This document shows, one piece after another, positions 1 through 9,780 of a stretch of 64,000 bases of DNA (positions within the stretch are counted from its first letter, which is position 1; each line of letters begins with the position of its first letter). A model generated the notes under the pieces. That model had not been told where the DNA came from and searched no databases. It worked only from the letters and a program-made list of their open reading frames with translations. The DNA is from Vitis vinifera. Its lineage: Eukaryota > Streptophyta > Magnoliopsida > Vitales > Vitaceae. Made by a program: the position numbers and the translations under genes. The DNA lies in the NCBI RefSeq assembly GCF_030704535.1, contig NC_081815.1, forward strand, positions 18,312,001 through 18,376,000, given 5' to 3'.

Positions 1-578
1 GCTTGTCGTACCGCTAGGTACGATTGAACGTTCTGCACCATAGGGGTGACCATAGGGTCACGGTGCGGGAGAACGTTATGCACTGTAGGGGTGACCATAG
101 GGTTAGGGTGCGCTCCCCAGGTTGTGGCTACTGGCGGCCTTGGCCTCCCAGGCTCCTGTGGGCCTAGTCTCGCGCACATTGGGTCTGACAACTGGGGTTT
201 TTTATCGCGTTGTCTTTTTGCTGAGAAATGAGTAGAGTCTGAGCTTTCCTCATGGGGAGCTCGGTGCATGGGCGTGTGTGGCTCATGTGACCTAACGTTG
301 CATGTTTCAGGGATTGCTCCTACTGCCCCAGGGTATATTGACTCTGGGTCAGGCCTTGAGTTTGCTACCTGGCCTCTTGAATGCTGATGACGGGGAGGTC
401 CCGTCGATGAAGCTTGTATGCGCAACACAATATTTTCTTCTCTTAATCTTACCGTCTCCTGGAGGAGAGCTTGCAGTTGTTGCTCGCTTGCCAACTGTCT
501 TCTTTCGATGGCTCGACGCCATTCAGAATTATCTTCCTCTTCCCTAGCAAACGAGCGGCTTCTAGAAGGTGTGGTCAT
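1..578 (-). CDS. Ty3/gypsy retrotransposon gag, N-terminal part (runs off left edge)
   Basis: Reading the minus strand from an ATG at 578 gives an open frame of 192 codons with no stop before the window edge. It starts MTTPSRSRSFAREED, is rich in Arg, Glu and Gln, and contains a coiled-coil-like stretch around residues 20-50, then a Pro-rich region. Near the visible end a motif of the form PMVTPxVxNV occurs twice in tandem, about 16 residues apart. This is the usual look of the variable N-terminus of a plant gypsy gag; the conserved gag core, zinc knuckle and pol lie outside the window. The ATG sits about 45 bases downstream of the LTR end, as expected. Family assignment rests on context (LTR plus PBS-like sequence) rather than on a conserved domain. 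Confidence 0.72.
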   Translation of the reverse strand, partial: MTTPSRSRSFAREEEDNSEWRRAIERRQLASEQQLQALLQETVRLREENIVLRIQASSTGPPRHQHSRGQVANSRPDPESIYPGAVGAIPETCNVRSHEPHTPMHRAPHEESSDSTHFSAKRQRDKKPQLSDPMCARLGPQEPGRPRPPVATTWGAHPNPMVTPTVHNVLPHRDPMVTPMVQNVQSYLAVRQ

Positions 579-605
579 CTTTGCCGGTGACTGAATCAGT
601 GAAAC

Positions 606-624
606 TTCCCACAGACGACGCCAA
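606..624 (-). other. Putative primer-binding site of the gypsy element
   Basis: Directly after the minus-strand LTR end (ending CAACA) the sequence is TTGGCGTCGTCTGTGGGAA, which resembles the TTGGCGCCGTCTGTGGG-type leader found just inside the 5' LTR of many plant gypsy elements. Which tRNA would prime it was not determined. Confidence 0.55.
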
Positions 625-1319
625 TGTTGAGGCCTCGCGTCCCTGGTGATCCACGTAGTTGCCAAATGGATGGACGCACGATCTCAACCAATATAGATTC
701 CTGGTTCAGTCATCACCTGCAAAAGATGCCCGGACGAGGGTCCGGACACACCCTCCGATAGTTTTGTCAGCCATGGATGGAGAGATTAATCAGTTGGCCT
801 TTTACTAGATATAGCAAGCTTACCTTCTTCCTTGTGTGAAGGTCTCCTTTATATAGTGTCAGAAGCTCGTCCTCCCTATTTAATGATGGGAGGACTTTTT
901 GGCTCATCATGATGACTCCAAGGTGGTGGCAGGGTCATCATCACCCTGTAGGCGGCTGACAGAGATCGTGGGAGGTGACTTGCTATCATTCCTGTCCTTT
1001 CGCTCTACAGGCGGTGGATCGTGGGAGGTGACCTGCCACCAACCCTGTCCTTTCGCTCTGCAGGCGGCGGATAGTGGGCTGTGGTAGGATGTCGGAATGA
1101 TGTAGTAAGACTTGCTTACTTTTAGTCAACGATCTGGACAAACATATTCGGATAGGATATGTCGGTCGTCCAGATGTGATGTTTGCTAGTGTCGTGTGCC
1201 TCTCCCTGAGGAAGTCCGGATAGGGGAAGCGCGCCACGTGTCCTCTTGGGGGAAATCCGGATGGAGCTAATCCTGATAGAAATGTGTGCCACGTGTCACT
1301 AGGGGGAGAAGTCCCTACA
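625..1319 (-). mobile_element. 5' LTR of Ty3/gypsy element
   Basis: The block runs on the minus strand from TGTAGGGACTTCTCC (at 1319) to CCTCAACA (at 625), so it has the TG...CA ends of an LTR and is about 695 bp long. It is followed inward by a primer-binding-like site and then gag, which fixes it as the 5' LTR. A TATA box lies inside. The base composition is much more GC-rich than the flanks and contains two ACACGTGGC motifs near the LTR start. The matching 3' LTR is outside the window, so age and target duplication cannot be read; if insertion was standard, the five bases after 1319 (GACCA) should recur beyond the other LTR. Confidence 0.75.
848..855 (-). promoter_or_regulatory. TATA box inside the LTR
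   Basis: Minus-strand CTATATAAAGGAGACC is a good plant TATA box in the middle of the LTR, the expected site for the U3/R border; transcription would start about 30 bases further on, near 820. Confidence 0.6.
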
Positions 1320-1330
1320 GACCAGACTGA

Positions 1331-1530
1331 GGTTTCGCATCTGTTTGAGTCACTGGAGGTGAAGAAGCTTTGGGATATGATTGCAGGAGGAGATTCTGAG
1401 GATGATCACGAGGGTCCAAGGACTGTGGATGATTTAACTTCATAGAGGATAGTGGTGTTGACCCTACTGACCAATTTGGAAGTGACCGTGAAGCACGTTC
1501 CCTTGGTGATGCTCCTCAGGCGGAGGAGGA
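1331..1530 (+). pseudogene. IWS1 (SPN1) transcription elongation factor fragment
   Basis: The frame starting near 1331 reads ...KLWDMIAGGDSEDDHEG and, after a frameshift near 1435, FIEDSGVDPTDQFGSD followed by an acidic PQAEED segment. This matches the conserved acidic N-terminal stretch of plant IWS1, the Spt6-binding elongation factor (family knowledge). A one-base loss between the two halves breaks the frame. Only this segment is present: the TFIIS-N-like core of IWS1 is absent, and the sequence passes directly into CAND1-like sequence at about 1540. It is therefore a dead fragment and the first part of a chimera. Confidence 0.72.
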
Positions 1531-1544
1531 TAATGAGAATGCAA

Positions 1545-1665
1545 TTGAATATATAGATGATGAGGATGTCAGTTGGAAAGTTCGAAGAGCAGCAGTTAAA
1601 TGTTTAACAGCTTTGACTGTTCTTGACCTGAAATGCCCTCGAAGTTGTATGAGGAAGCTTATCCA
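1545..1665 (+). pseudogene. CAND1 (cullin-associated) fragment
   Basis: Translation gives EYIDDEDVSWKVRRAAVKCL, the signature HEAT-repeat segment of plant CAND1, the cullin exchange factor. A frameshift follows near 1625; the other frame then continues with SKLYEEAYP, again CAND1-like (SKLYEEACP in the family). About 40 codons remain. It joins IWS1-like sequence upstream without an intron, and downstream, after about 60 bases of unassigned sequence, a stop and a SpoU fragment follow. Confidence 0.8.
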
Positions 1666-1770
1666 CAAGGTCCTTGATATGACCCGTAAGGTTGCTGATG
1701 AGAATTCCTACCAGTTTCTTCAGTGAGAATGATGATACAAATGAAACAAACTATTGGAGGTGGTTCCAAT

Positions 1771-2157
1771 CTCCTCATCTAATTCTTGTAATTGATAGGA
1801 TCCAGGACCCAGATAGCCTGGGTGCATTGCTTTGATCAGCTATGGCCTTTAGATGGGGTGGTGCTTTTCTGCTAAGTGGAGGTTGTGATCCATTCAATGA
1901 GAAGTCCCTTCGAGCTAGCTGGAGAGCCTCTTTTCAGCTCCCTATAGTTTCTGGTAGTTGGATTCATCTAGAAACCCTCAAAAATGAATTCCAAATGAAG
2001 ATGATAGTTGGCCATCCTGACAGTAACTAGAAAAGGAAGCCAATGTCTCCTCTTTCTCAAGGGCTGGTAGTTTCTTTAGTAGATGTACCATTGTGTTTGG
2101 TTCTAGGCAGCGAAGGGAGTGGCCTTTCAGAGAAATCCTCGCAGTCATATGAGCTTA
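1771..2157 (+). pseudogene. SpoU-type tRNA/rRNA methyltransferase fragment
   Basis: The frame reads LILVIDRIQDPDSLGALL, a TGA stop, SAMAFRWGGAFLLSGGCDPFNEK, later GSWIHLETLKNEFQMKM, a TAG stop, and PLCLVLGSEGSGLSEKS. These are the conserved motifs of SpoU/TrmH SAM-dependent 2'-O-ribose methyltransferases (IQDPxNxGxxxR, VLGSEGxG). The first stop replaces the Arg of the NxGxLxR motif, consistent with CGA to TGA. No introns interrupt it, and homology ends after about 125 codons. The 2158-2520 tail has short open stretches that I could not assign. Confidence 0.82.
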
Positions 2158-2880
2158 GAACAGGAAGGAAGCACAGTTTACTCCGTCTTGGCAGGAAGCT
2201 AGAGGGGATCGATGAAAATGTGAAAAGACATAATGATGGAAGCGATAAAGAGGAATGACACCAGTTGACATCAGTACAGTGGTTGCCAGACATCAGAACA
2301 AATTCTGCTTCTAGGGCTTCTGGTTAAAAGAAGGCAGTGCACAATCAATCAATAAATCTGTTGGCCTTGATGGAAATGTTGAAAATCAGAACGAAATATT
2401 GTCAGGTCTTTCATGGATCGGTTGAGTCATAAAATTGAAGCTGGAAGGAATATGTCGTCTCAGAGACAAATGAAACTCCTTGAAATGGCCCGAAACCCAA
2501 GGCTCTGCAAGTGAAGATCTAGTGACAGCACCCACACACCAGTAATGCAGTCTCTATCATACCTACAAGCCCCACTCCTACATGGTCACTTCCCCTCATT
2601 ATGGCACATTTCCCATTTCTTTGTGATTTTCCGTTCTAAATTGGTTTCCTAAAATCTGTTTTCCCTCAAAGCTATCAGAATTTTTTTTAACTTCATTCTT
2701 AGAGTTTCTAGGTTCCAAAATCCCATTCTCCGTGAAACAAATTGCCATTTTCTCTTCGGCAATTCTTTTCCACATCTTCCTTATTTTTTAAATGTTTTAA
2801 AAATAAGCAAGAATCAAATTTTATAATTCTGAATAATGGAATTTACGGAATTGATTCATGTAAAAGTAAAACGGGCTTTG
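2158..2880. other. Unassigned tail of the chimera plus non-coding sequence
   Basis: 2158-2520 continues with short open segments (for example a basic stretch RKHSLLRLGRKLEG and one ending MARNPRLCK) that look like degraded coding sequence from a further unidentified gene. 2521-2880 has no recognisable content. Confidence 0.3.
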
Positions 2881-3435
2881 GTGGGGGCCTCACATACATG
2901 ATTTTGATGATTGATTGATTGATTTGATTATCATACGTGATTGATTTATTCTGCTTTATGACATGCATGAGATTATTCCTTAATTGTGTATTAACCCTCT
3001 CTCTTGATAGCGCATGGTGGCTCCTTGCCCAAGTACGTACCCACTTTCACTCTAATAAGTGTCTATGCATTTTTTGATTCTCACGTGTGCATGATTTATT
3101 CTAGGTATTCATTGATTCACTCATCCATTGTCATGATTACTTCATCTCATTAGTAGAGACCCGTTTCTAGGGACTTAGAGGGGTGCTACGGTATTTACCG
3201 CACCTTCCTGATAAGTAACCTGACCCCCGAACCCAATCCGGTTTTTTACAGACCACCTTTTCCAAATAAGGAGTCACACTTAGGGTTTTCTTTCTTATTT
3301 TGTTTACCCTTTAAAAATAAAACAAAAATAAGTGGCAATTTCAAGTCCTTTTCTAATAAATAAAACCATTTTCAAAATAAAAATCGAGTTCACCATCGAG
3401 TGGAAAACGCATGAGCCGAAATACGGGGTCCACAA
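2881..3435. mobile_element. Degenerate LTR-retroelement-like sequence
   Basis: This stretch (for example GGGTGCTACGGTATTTACCG, then CCCGAACCCAATCCGG and an AAAACGCATGAGCC motif) is unlike its AT-rich surroundings and resembles sequence I associate with the ends of abundant grape LTR elements. No ends, ORF or partner LTR are visible, so the call is tentative. If right, the gene-fragment chimera to its left may have been cargo of the same element. Confidence 0.3.
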
Positions 3436-4113
3436 AAATATTTTCTATTTCATTAAGATGCCTTATAAAATCCAAAATGTTAAATACATCATTTTAAGAT
3501 ACCATATCCCATTTAAAATAATATCTTAAAATATATATACTTTACATAGGAAGTTGTATTTTTATTAGCCATAATATTTATATTATTTTTAGAAAATGGG
3601 TTAATAAAGTAACTATCTTTTCTATAAATAGCTATAATAATTGAATTATTTAAGCCCTTCACCAAACCCAATTCAATTTTAACCCAATGCCTTGCCCAAT
3701 CCCATTGTGTTATTTATTTATTTTTAAAATTATTTGGTGTATAAAATAAAAGTTTCTTGATAAAAACACAAAATTATTTCAATTCTAATGTGTAGAAAAA
3801 AAAATTGATATTATAAAGGAATTATAATTATTCTATGTACACTAGGAATATTATTTACTTTAGAGTAAGAGTTCGTTTAATAGTGATTTTAAGAAACGTT
3901 TTTAGTTTAAAAAATATTTTTAAAAAAAATTAAGTGTTTTATAAAATTTAGAAAACACTTTTAAAAATAAAAAATCACTTGTAGAGTTAAAAAATCACTT
4001 GTAGTGTTTTATAAAGAAACATGTAATTATTCTAAAAATATTTTTAGAGAAAACACTTTTATTAAAAAACACTTTAAGTAAAAAAATTGTCAAACATACT
4101 ATAAATATAATTA

Positions 4114-4159
<46 letters not shown>

Positions 4160-4620
4160 TTGAACAATTTTTTAGACTATGTAATATGATTTGATATTTG
4201 AATTTTAAGGTTGTTCAATAAACATTTAAAAATTCAAAAGATGGGTCCTAGATAGCATCACTAATTTAAAAAATAAAGTGTTCTTTCCATTTTTATTTTT
4301 AAATAAATAAATAAATTCAACTGCCACAACAAACCTAATATATATAAAACAAAAAATAATTTTTGGTTGTCAAACATATTTTTTTATTTTAAAGAAGAGA
4401 AATTTTTTCTCGAAAATAACTACCAAACAAGCCCTTAGATTTCTTTTTAATTTTTTCTCATTTTTTCTTAGTATTTTTTGTTAACGAAAAAAACACAAAG
4501 CTTAAACATTCTACTCAATGATTTATGGAATATAAATACGCTATAACATGGTTGATTTATTTCTTGTTTCATATCTAAATATATATTTTTTTAAGGATAA
4601 AATTAGCTAATAAAATGAGC
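3436..4620. repeat. AT-rich intergenic DNA with MITE-like palindrome and TA microsatellite
   Basis: About 3868-4112 is an imperfectly self-complementary AT-rich unit: an outer GTTYGTTTAATAGTGATTT-like end, inner repeats of ATCACTTGTAG and AAAACACTT, and a complementary AATTGTCAAACATACT end. Partial relatives occur near 19020-19140 and 22500-22680. A (TA)n run covers about 4118-4155. No gene seen. Confidence 0.4.
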
Positions 4621-4634
4621 CAAAGAAGAGGGCC

Positions 4635-4775
4635 CACTGCTTCCCACCAAATGGGCCCAAAACTGAGGGATAAATGAGACTGTCTAGTCGTCATGGGGCT
4701 ATACTGCTATACGTGATATGGGCCTAGCCCAACATAAAAGACCCCCTTCCTATGAATCTCATACATATTTGGGCC
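4635..4775. promoter_or_regulatory. Cluster of TGGGCC/GGCCCA motifs
   Basis: Within about 140 bases GGCCCA/TGGGCC occurs four times (near 4640, 4663, 4720, 4768). Such site II elements (TCP-binding) mark promoters of plant housekeeping genes. No gene start is visible next to them, so function is doubtful. Confidence 0.25.
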
Positions 4776-5351
4776 AAAAGGATAATTTTTTTATTAATTA
4801 TAATTTTATTTATTTATTTTTATATTTTTCACAAAAAACCAAACATGAAAATATAATTTTTCATAATATATTTTTGTCTTTCCTTAATACTTGTTGAAAC
4901 ATATCCTAAATGTAAATTTTAAACGCATTCCATTTGACCAAAATACCCTCCATCTATTTTTTTTTCCTTCTAATATTCACTTCTTTCCTCTATTTTTTAT
5001 TCTCTCTTTTATTTTTCTTCTTAACTCCTGCCTTTGAGAAAGGGGATCATTGACCGGCCGTCTTTCTGGTCCGGTTCATTGAGTTGGACCGCTAATGGGT
5101 TGGACCGGTCATAAACCGTTTGAATGGATGGTTGGACTGTCAACTTGGACGAACCGTCCGATTTTTAAGGAACAGGTCAAGGTAAAAGGCTAAGGGCTCC
5201 AGACCTCTTTCCAACTTGGGCCACCACAATTGGACGTCAAGCCCATTAATAAGCTTGTCTATGTGACTTTCGATGTGGGTTTGAAATTTATTCAACCAAG
5301 ATGATATGTATCAATTTCTATATTATTTTTGTACAATAATATATATAAAAC

Positions 5352-5385
<34 letters not shown>

Positions 5386-5697
5386 TTGATGGTTTTTTTT
5401 CTTCAAATTTTATTATATAAATCATTAAAAAGATATAAATATTTATATTCACGTTTATCTTTATTATAATTATATAATGATAATTATGAAAATAATATAA
5501 ATTAATTAATATAATCATTTTTAAAATTTTAAAATAATAAAATAAGTAGACATAGAGATAAAATTAAATACTATAAATTTTATCTTAAATATATATATTA
5601 AAACTTAAATATTATACATCTTCTATTTAATAAAATTTAAAATATGAATATATTTACATTTATCTTTTATAATTTAATTAAAATATTATTAAAAAAT

Positions 5698-5755
<58 letters not shown>

Positions 5756-6650
5756 AATTATATATTTATTACGTTGTTGGTTTGACCGTAATTCAATTAT
5801 TGGTTCGATCATTAAATCGTGATATGATAATTTTTTGAATTTAATGATCAATTTGATTATAAAAACATTAGTTAAGATATCTAATAAATTTATTGGATGA
5901 ATATCAGAAGTGAAGACTAAGGACATGGTAGGCTTCTAGATCAAATTCATAGCTCCACCATTAGTGGATGCATGACTTTTCCCATAAATCCCAACAAATC
6001 ACATACCTTTTTTCATTAAGCCTATCATCAAGACTTAAAGTTTGAATTTGCTTAAGGTTTGTGGTTTTGGTGGGAAATATTGGGCAGTGGGGCCCAACAA
6101 TGGCTGCAATTCAGTAATGTAAAAAACCAAATTGGAAAACATCTCTAAGTAACATAAAAAACAAAAGGAAAAAGAAAAGAAAACCCAAAAAGAGATCCAT
6201 GAGAAAGCACTGAGAGGCATAATCATCATTTTGCAAATGGGACATTGAAAAGTGAGAAGTCACATAAGATGTGATGTGTATAAATTATATATATGTATAG
6301 ATTTGGTATTCAAAAACATGGGGATGAGGGGATGTTTGTGGGTGGTGGGAGGGCCCATAGATAATTGAAGGGAAGTTCATGGTGCTTCTTTGAATTCTAG
6401 GGATGGTGCCCTACAAATAGTGGTATCATCACATATACAAAGTTAATGGGTTTAGGTGGGTTATTGAAGCATGGATCATACCACATGTTCCCACTATAAA
6501 TTGTTCCCATACTAATTGTGCATGCCTGCATGCATGAGCCTTGCAGCAGTAGAGGTTGTTATAGGACCATTTTTTATTATTGGGCTACCTTTGATCATAA
6601 AAAAAGTACGAAGAAAAAAAAAAAAAAAAAAGAAAAGTAGTAGGTAATTT
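4776..6650. other. Intergenic DNA; CCGGTT-rich patch and microsatellites
   Basis: 5045-5170 is locally GC-rich with repeated GGACCGGT/CCGGTT-type words, a look seen in subterminal regions of DNA transposons; a weak echo lies at 5775-5820. An (AAT)n tract covers 5352-5386 and a (TA)n tract 5705-5750. No supported gene. Confidence 0.35.
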
Positions 6651-6654
6651 AGGA

Positions 6655-7022
6655 CCGATTTGATAATTGGTTTTGAAAATAATTTTTTATTCTCTAAACA
6701 AAAAAATGCATTTGACTATTAAAAAATAAAAAAATGATTTTTTATTCTTAAAAACGGAAAATATGATGTTTTTAGAGAACATCATTTAATTGTTTTTAAT
6801 TATTTTCACTTATTGTTTGAGAGCTATTTAAAAAAATAATTATATAAATATGAAAAATGATTAAAACTCAAGCATTATATATAAAAATTATTTTTAAAAC
6901 ATATTTAGAAGATATAAAAAACAAGTTAAAAACATTTCATATTCTTAATCAGACATTTATTCTAAAAAATATTAAAGAATAACTTTTAAAACTGTTTTAA
7001 AAACAGTTGCCAAACATTTGTC
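6655..7022 (+). repeat. MITE-like dispersed repeat, copy A
   Basis: Starts GATTTGATAATTGGTTTTG and ends AAAACAGTTGCCAAACA, giving inverted ends of the form TTTGATAATTGTTTT/AAAACAGTTACCAAA. The core is a shared string of AT-rich words (ATTATATAAATATGAAAAATGA, AAAATTATTTTTAAAACATAT). At least six further copies lie in this window. No ORF, so non-autonomous if mobile. Confidence 0.6.
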
Positions 7023-9289
7023 AAAGAGGGTCTTTAAGATTTGTTAAAAATCATTTTTAAAAACAGGTTTTAAGAATAAAATTTTATTTGAGAACTCAAA
7101 TATGAAAAACAGTTTTCTCAATTTATTCTCAATGAAAAAATGACTAATTTATATTTAATACAAAAGTTATCCAACTACTACCCATATTTTCAATTATTTC
7201 TTAAAATACCCTAATAAAAAAACCTAAAAATGTTTTAGATTTATTTTAAAATATAGTATATTTTGAGTTTTAATTTGTTTAAAAAATCAACCTTGAATTG
7301 GTTTTCGATAAGTCAATTTTATAATGTTAAACAAGTTATGTGACTGTATTAATAAAATAACAGTATGACTTAAATTAATTCAAGCCCCTATAGTAAGGTC
7401 CAAATAGTGTGGAAGAAAACAAAGATAACCCATGTTTAAAAAAGAATGGACAGTAACCTTCCAAAAGAATATGCCATCCTGGCTTTCTCATTTTTAATAC
7501 ATTGTCATCAAAAAGTTGAAAAATTATATACCCTAATTGATTATCATATTAAAAAAAAAATGTGGGCACATGGATTCAATAAGTGTGAACTATTGACTTG
7601 GAAAGTGCTAAGAAAGAAGAAGAAAAAAAAATTTAAGAAAAATGGTTTTCGTGAAATGAATTTGAAAAAATATATAAAAAATAATTTATTGGCTGTGAAT
7701 TGATTTTTTATTTTTTTATTTTCTTTTTCTCATATTTTTCTTCAAAATTTTCCTAAAACCAAATATAGCCATAGTGTTTACACATGGGTTTGATTTTTTA
7801 ACTTTGGTTTTTTCGATTTTCAGGGAAAAAAAATCTTCTAATCATGCATGGATTTTCATTAATTCATTGTATATGCCAATAATTGATCTTTGCATTATTG
7901 AGTTTATTGTGATTTGACTTAGATTGGTTAAATTATTAGAATTTTAATAATAGTATTGGTAATTAATTAGTGTTTTTTTTTTAAATTTGATATATTTAAT
8001 CATTTGGAAGGAGGATGTTACACATGGTCTACACTAGCTATAATGTAGATGAAAATAATTAATTTACTCATAATTGTTAAGTAGGATTAAAATATCTTGA
8101 ATTGCCTAAAAAAATCATCAAAATAAAAAAGCTGCAAAAAAATTTGACTACTTAATTAACCTATAGTATGATTCATATATTAACTCTATGTCACTCTAAA
8201 TAAGAAATTCACAATAAAGAAAATGTGACATAGCTCTAAAAATGACAACAACGTTACAAAATTGATGAAAATTACTACTAAGAAAAGCGTGCTTCCAATG
8301 ATCAGGAAATGACATAGTAGTATGAACTCAATTAATAGATTAATAATAGAAAGTCGTATGTACATAATATTAATGCATGATAATTACTATTAATATAAAG
8401 AATTAATGGACTTGCCTTTGATGTCATCTTGCTAAAAACATTTAAAAATATATTATAAGACAGAGAATAAAAAGGAGACGTGCCGTGGTGCCATCTATTG
8501 TTAATGTCATACCAGTGCCATGTATTCTTATTGTCATACTTTTGATATCGTCATTTCTTTTTAATAATACGTTGGCTAGTTTATTATTCAAATATTTCTT
8601 GTACATACTCACCATAGTTGACCTTATACAAGTTCTTGGCCCTACATGATAAACATCTTCCATGTGAGGGGTGATTCTAAGAAATTTGTTCATGTGATGG
8701 ATGAGCCTGCACCCTTCACTAGAAAACAAACTTCACTCAATCCAACCTGTGAAACATATATTGTATTGTGGTATATGATAGAAGGAAGCTAGGTGTCTAT
8801 ATGATGTGCTTTTAGGTATATCAAAGTGATTTTCATCTCAAAATCTTTGAAGTAGTTTATCAATTTTTAAAATATACTAACAAAAATAATTTTTTTTTAA
8901 TGTGGGTTTTCGGGTGGACTGCGCTAAACGCGGTTAAGCAACGAAACGCACCGTATTATTAAATAACTCGAAAAATTAGTAAATTGATTAATGACGGATT
9001 ACTTTCATGAGGTTGGTGGCTTTTCAAAAGGCCACAAGATAAGATATTGTCTTGAGCTGTCAATAGAATAAGGTCTACCTAGTGCAAGTATATATATAGG
9101 GAGTGTTGTCTTTTTGAGTGTCTTCTGTGATTGTTTTTTTCTTCATGGTGTTCACATTCCATCCTGTGACAGTACAAGCAATTAGTACAAGTAGCCATGT
9201 ACATATAATGAACATATATAGTGGATCATTTGTTGTTCTTTTTACCTTTGCAAATTAAGTAATCAATGGTACATTGATTGATGATATAT
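7023..9289. other. Intergenic, nothing supported
   Basis: AT-rich DNA with scattered short ORFs of biased composition. Nothing recognisable on either strand. Confidence 0.5.
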
Positions 9290-9780
9290 GTTGCATTATA
9301 AACAAATATTAATTCAATAGTATAAAGATAAAACAATCGATACAAAAGTGTATAAGGTTTTAACGTAGTGTGGTCAGTCATGCTTATATCTATGGATAAA
9401 AGAGAATCTTTTTATTATATCATAAAAAATATTATAAAGAATAGAATTAGATATAATTATTGGGTTCTCGAAACATTTTATGATTCCTTACTTTTATCCA
9501 TACCTTGAATCACGAGCCTCTCATTTTATTCGACGTCTCTCATTCTTTCTTATATCTCTATCTAACTTATATAATCTTTACAAACTCATCTTCATTTCAT
9601 AACATTTTCCTCCCATCACCTAGAAATAGAGATATTTTTAATAATTTAATTTTCTTATTTTATAAAGAAATCTAAAATTACAAAAATATATCAATTTAGA
9701 AAATATTCTATACAAAAAGGAATTTTTATTAATTACAAATTTGGAATACTTTCCAACAAGATATTATAGAAAAGTTTGGT
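9290..9780. repeat. Dispersed repeat, copy 1 (relative at 30830-31320)
   Basis: Shares a long series of diverged matches with 30830-31320: a GTGTATAAGGTTTTAACGT-like start, CTTATATCTATGGAT, AATATAATTATTGGGTT, a CCTTGAATC-AGCC segment, TTTCTTATATCTCTATC, and an AATACTTTCCAACAA end. Probably an old LTR or other retroelement part; no ends were identified. Confidence 0.5.

Noticed and set aside
5705..5750. TA and other simple repeats as possible CRISPR-like or origin-like arrays
   Set aside because: Plain microsatellites in a plant nuclear genome; no spacer structure.
8442..8729. 95-codon minus-strand ORF
   Set aside because: No recognisable motif; no splice or promoter support.
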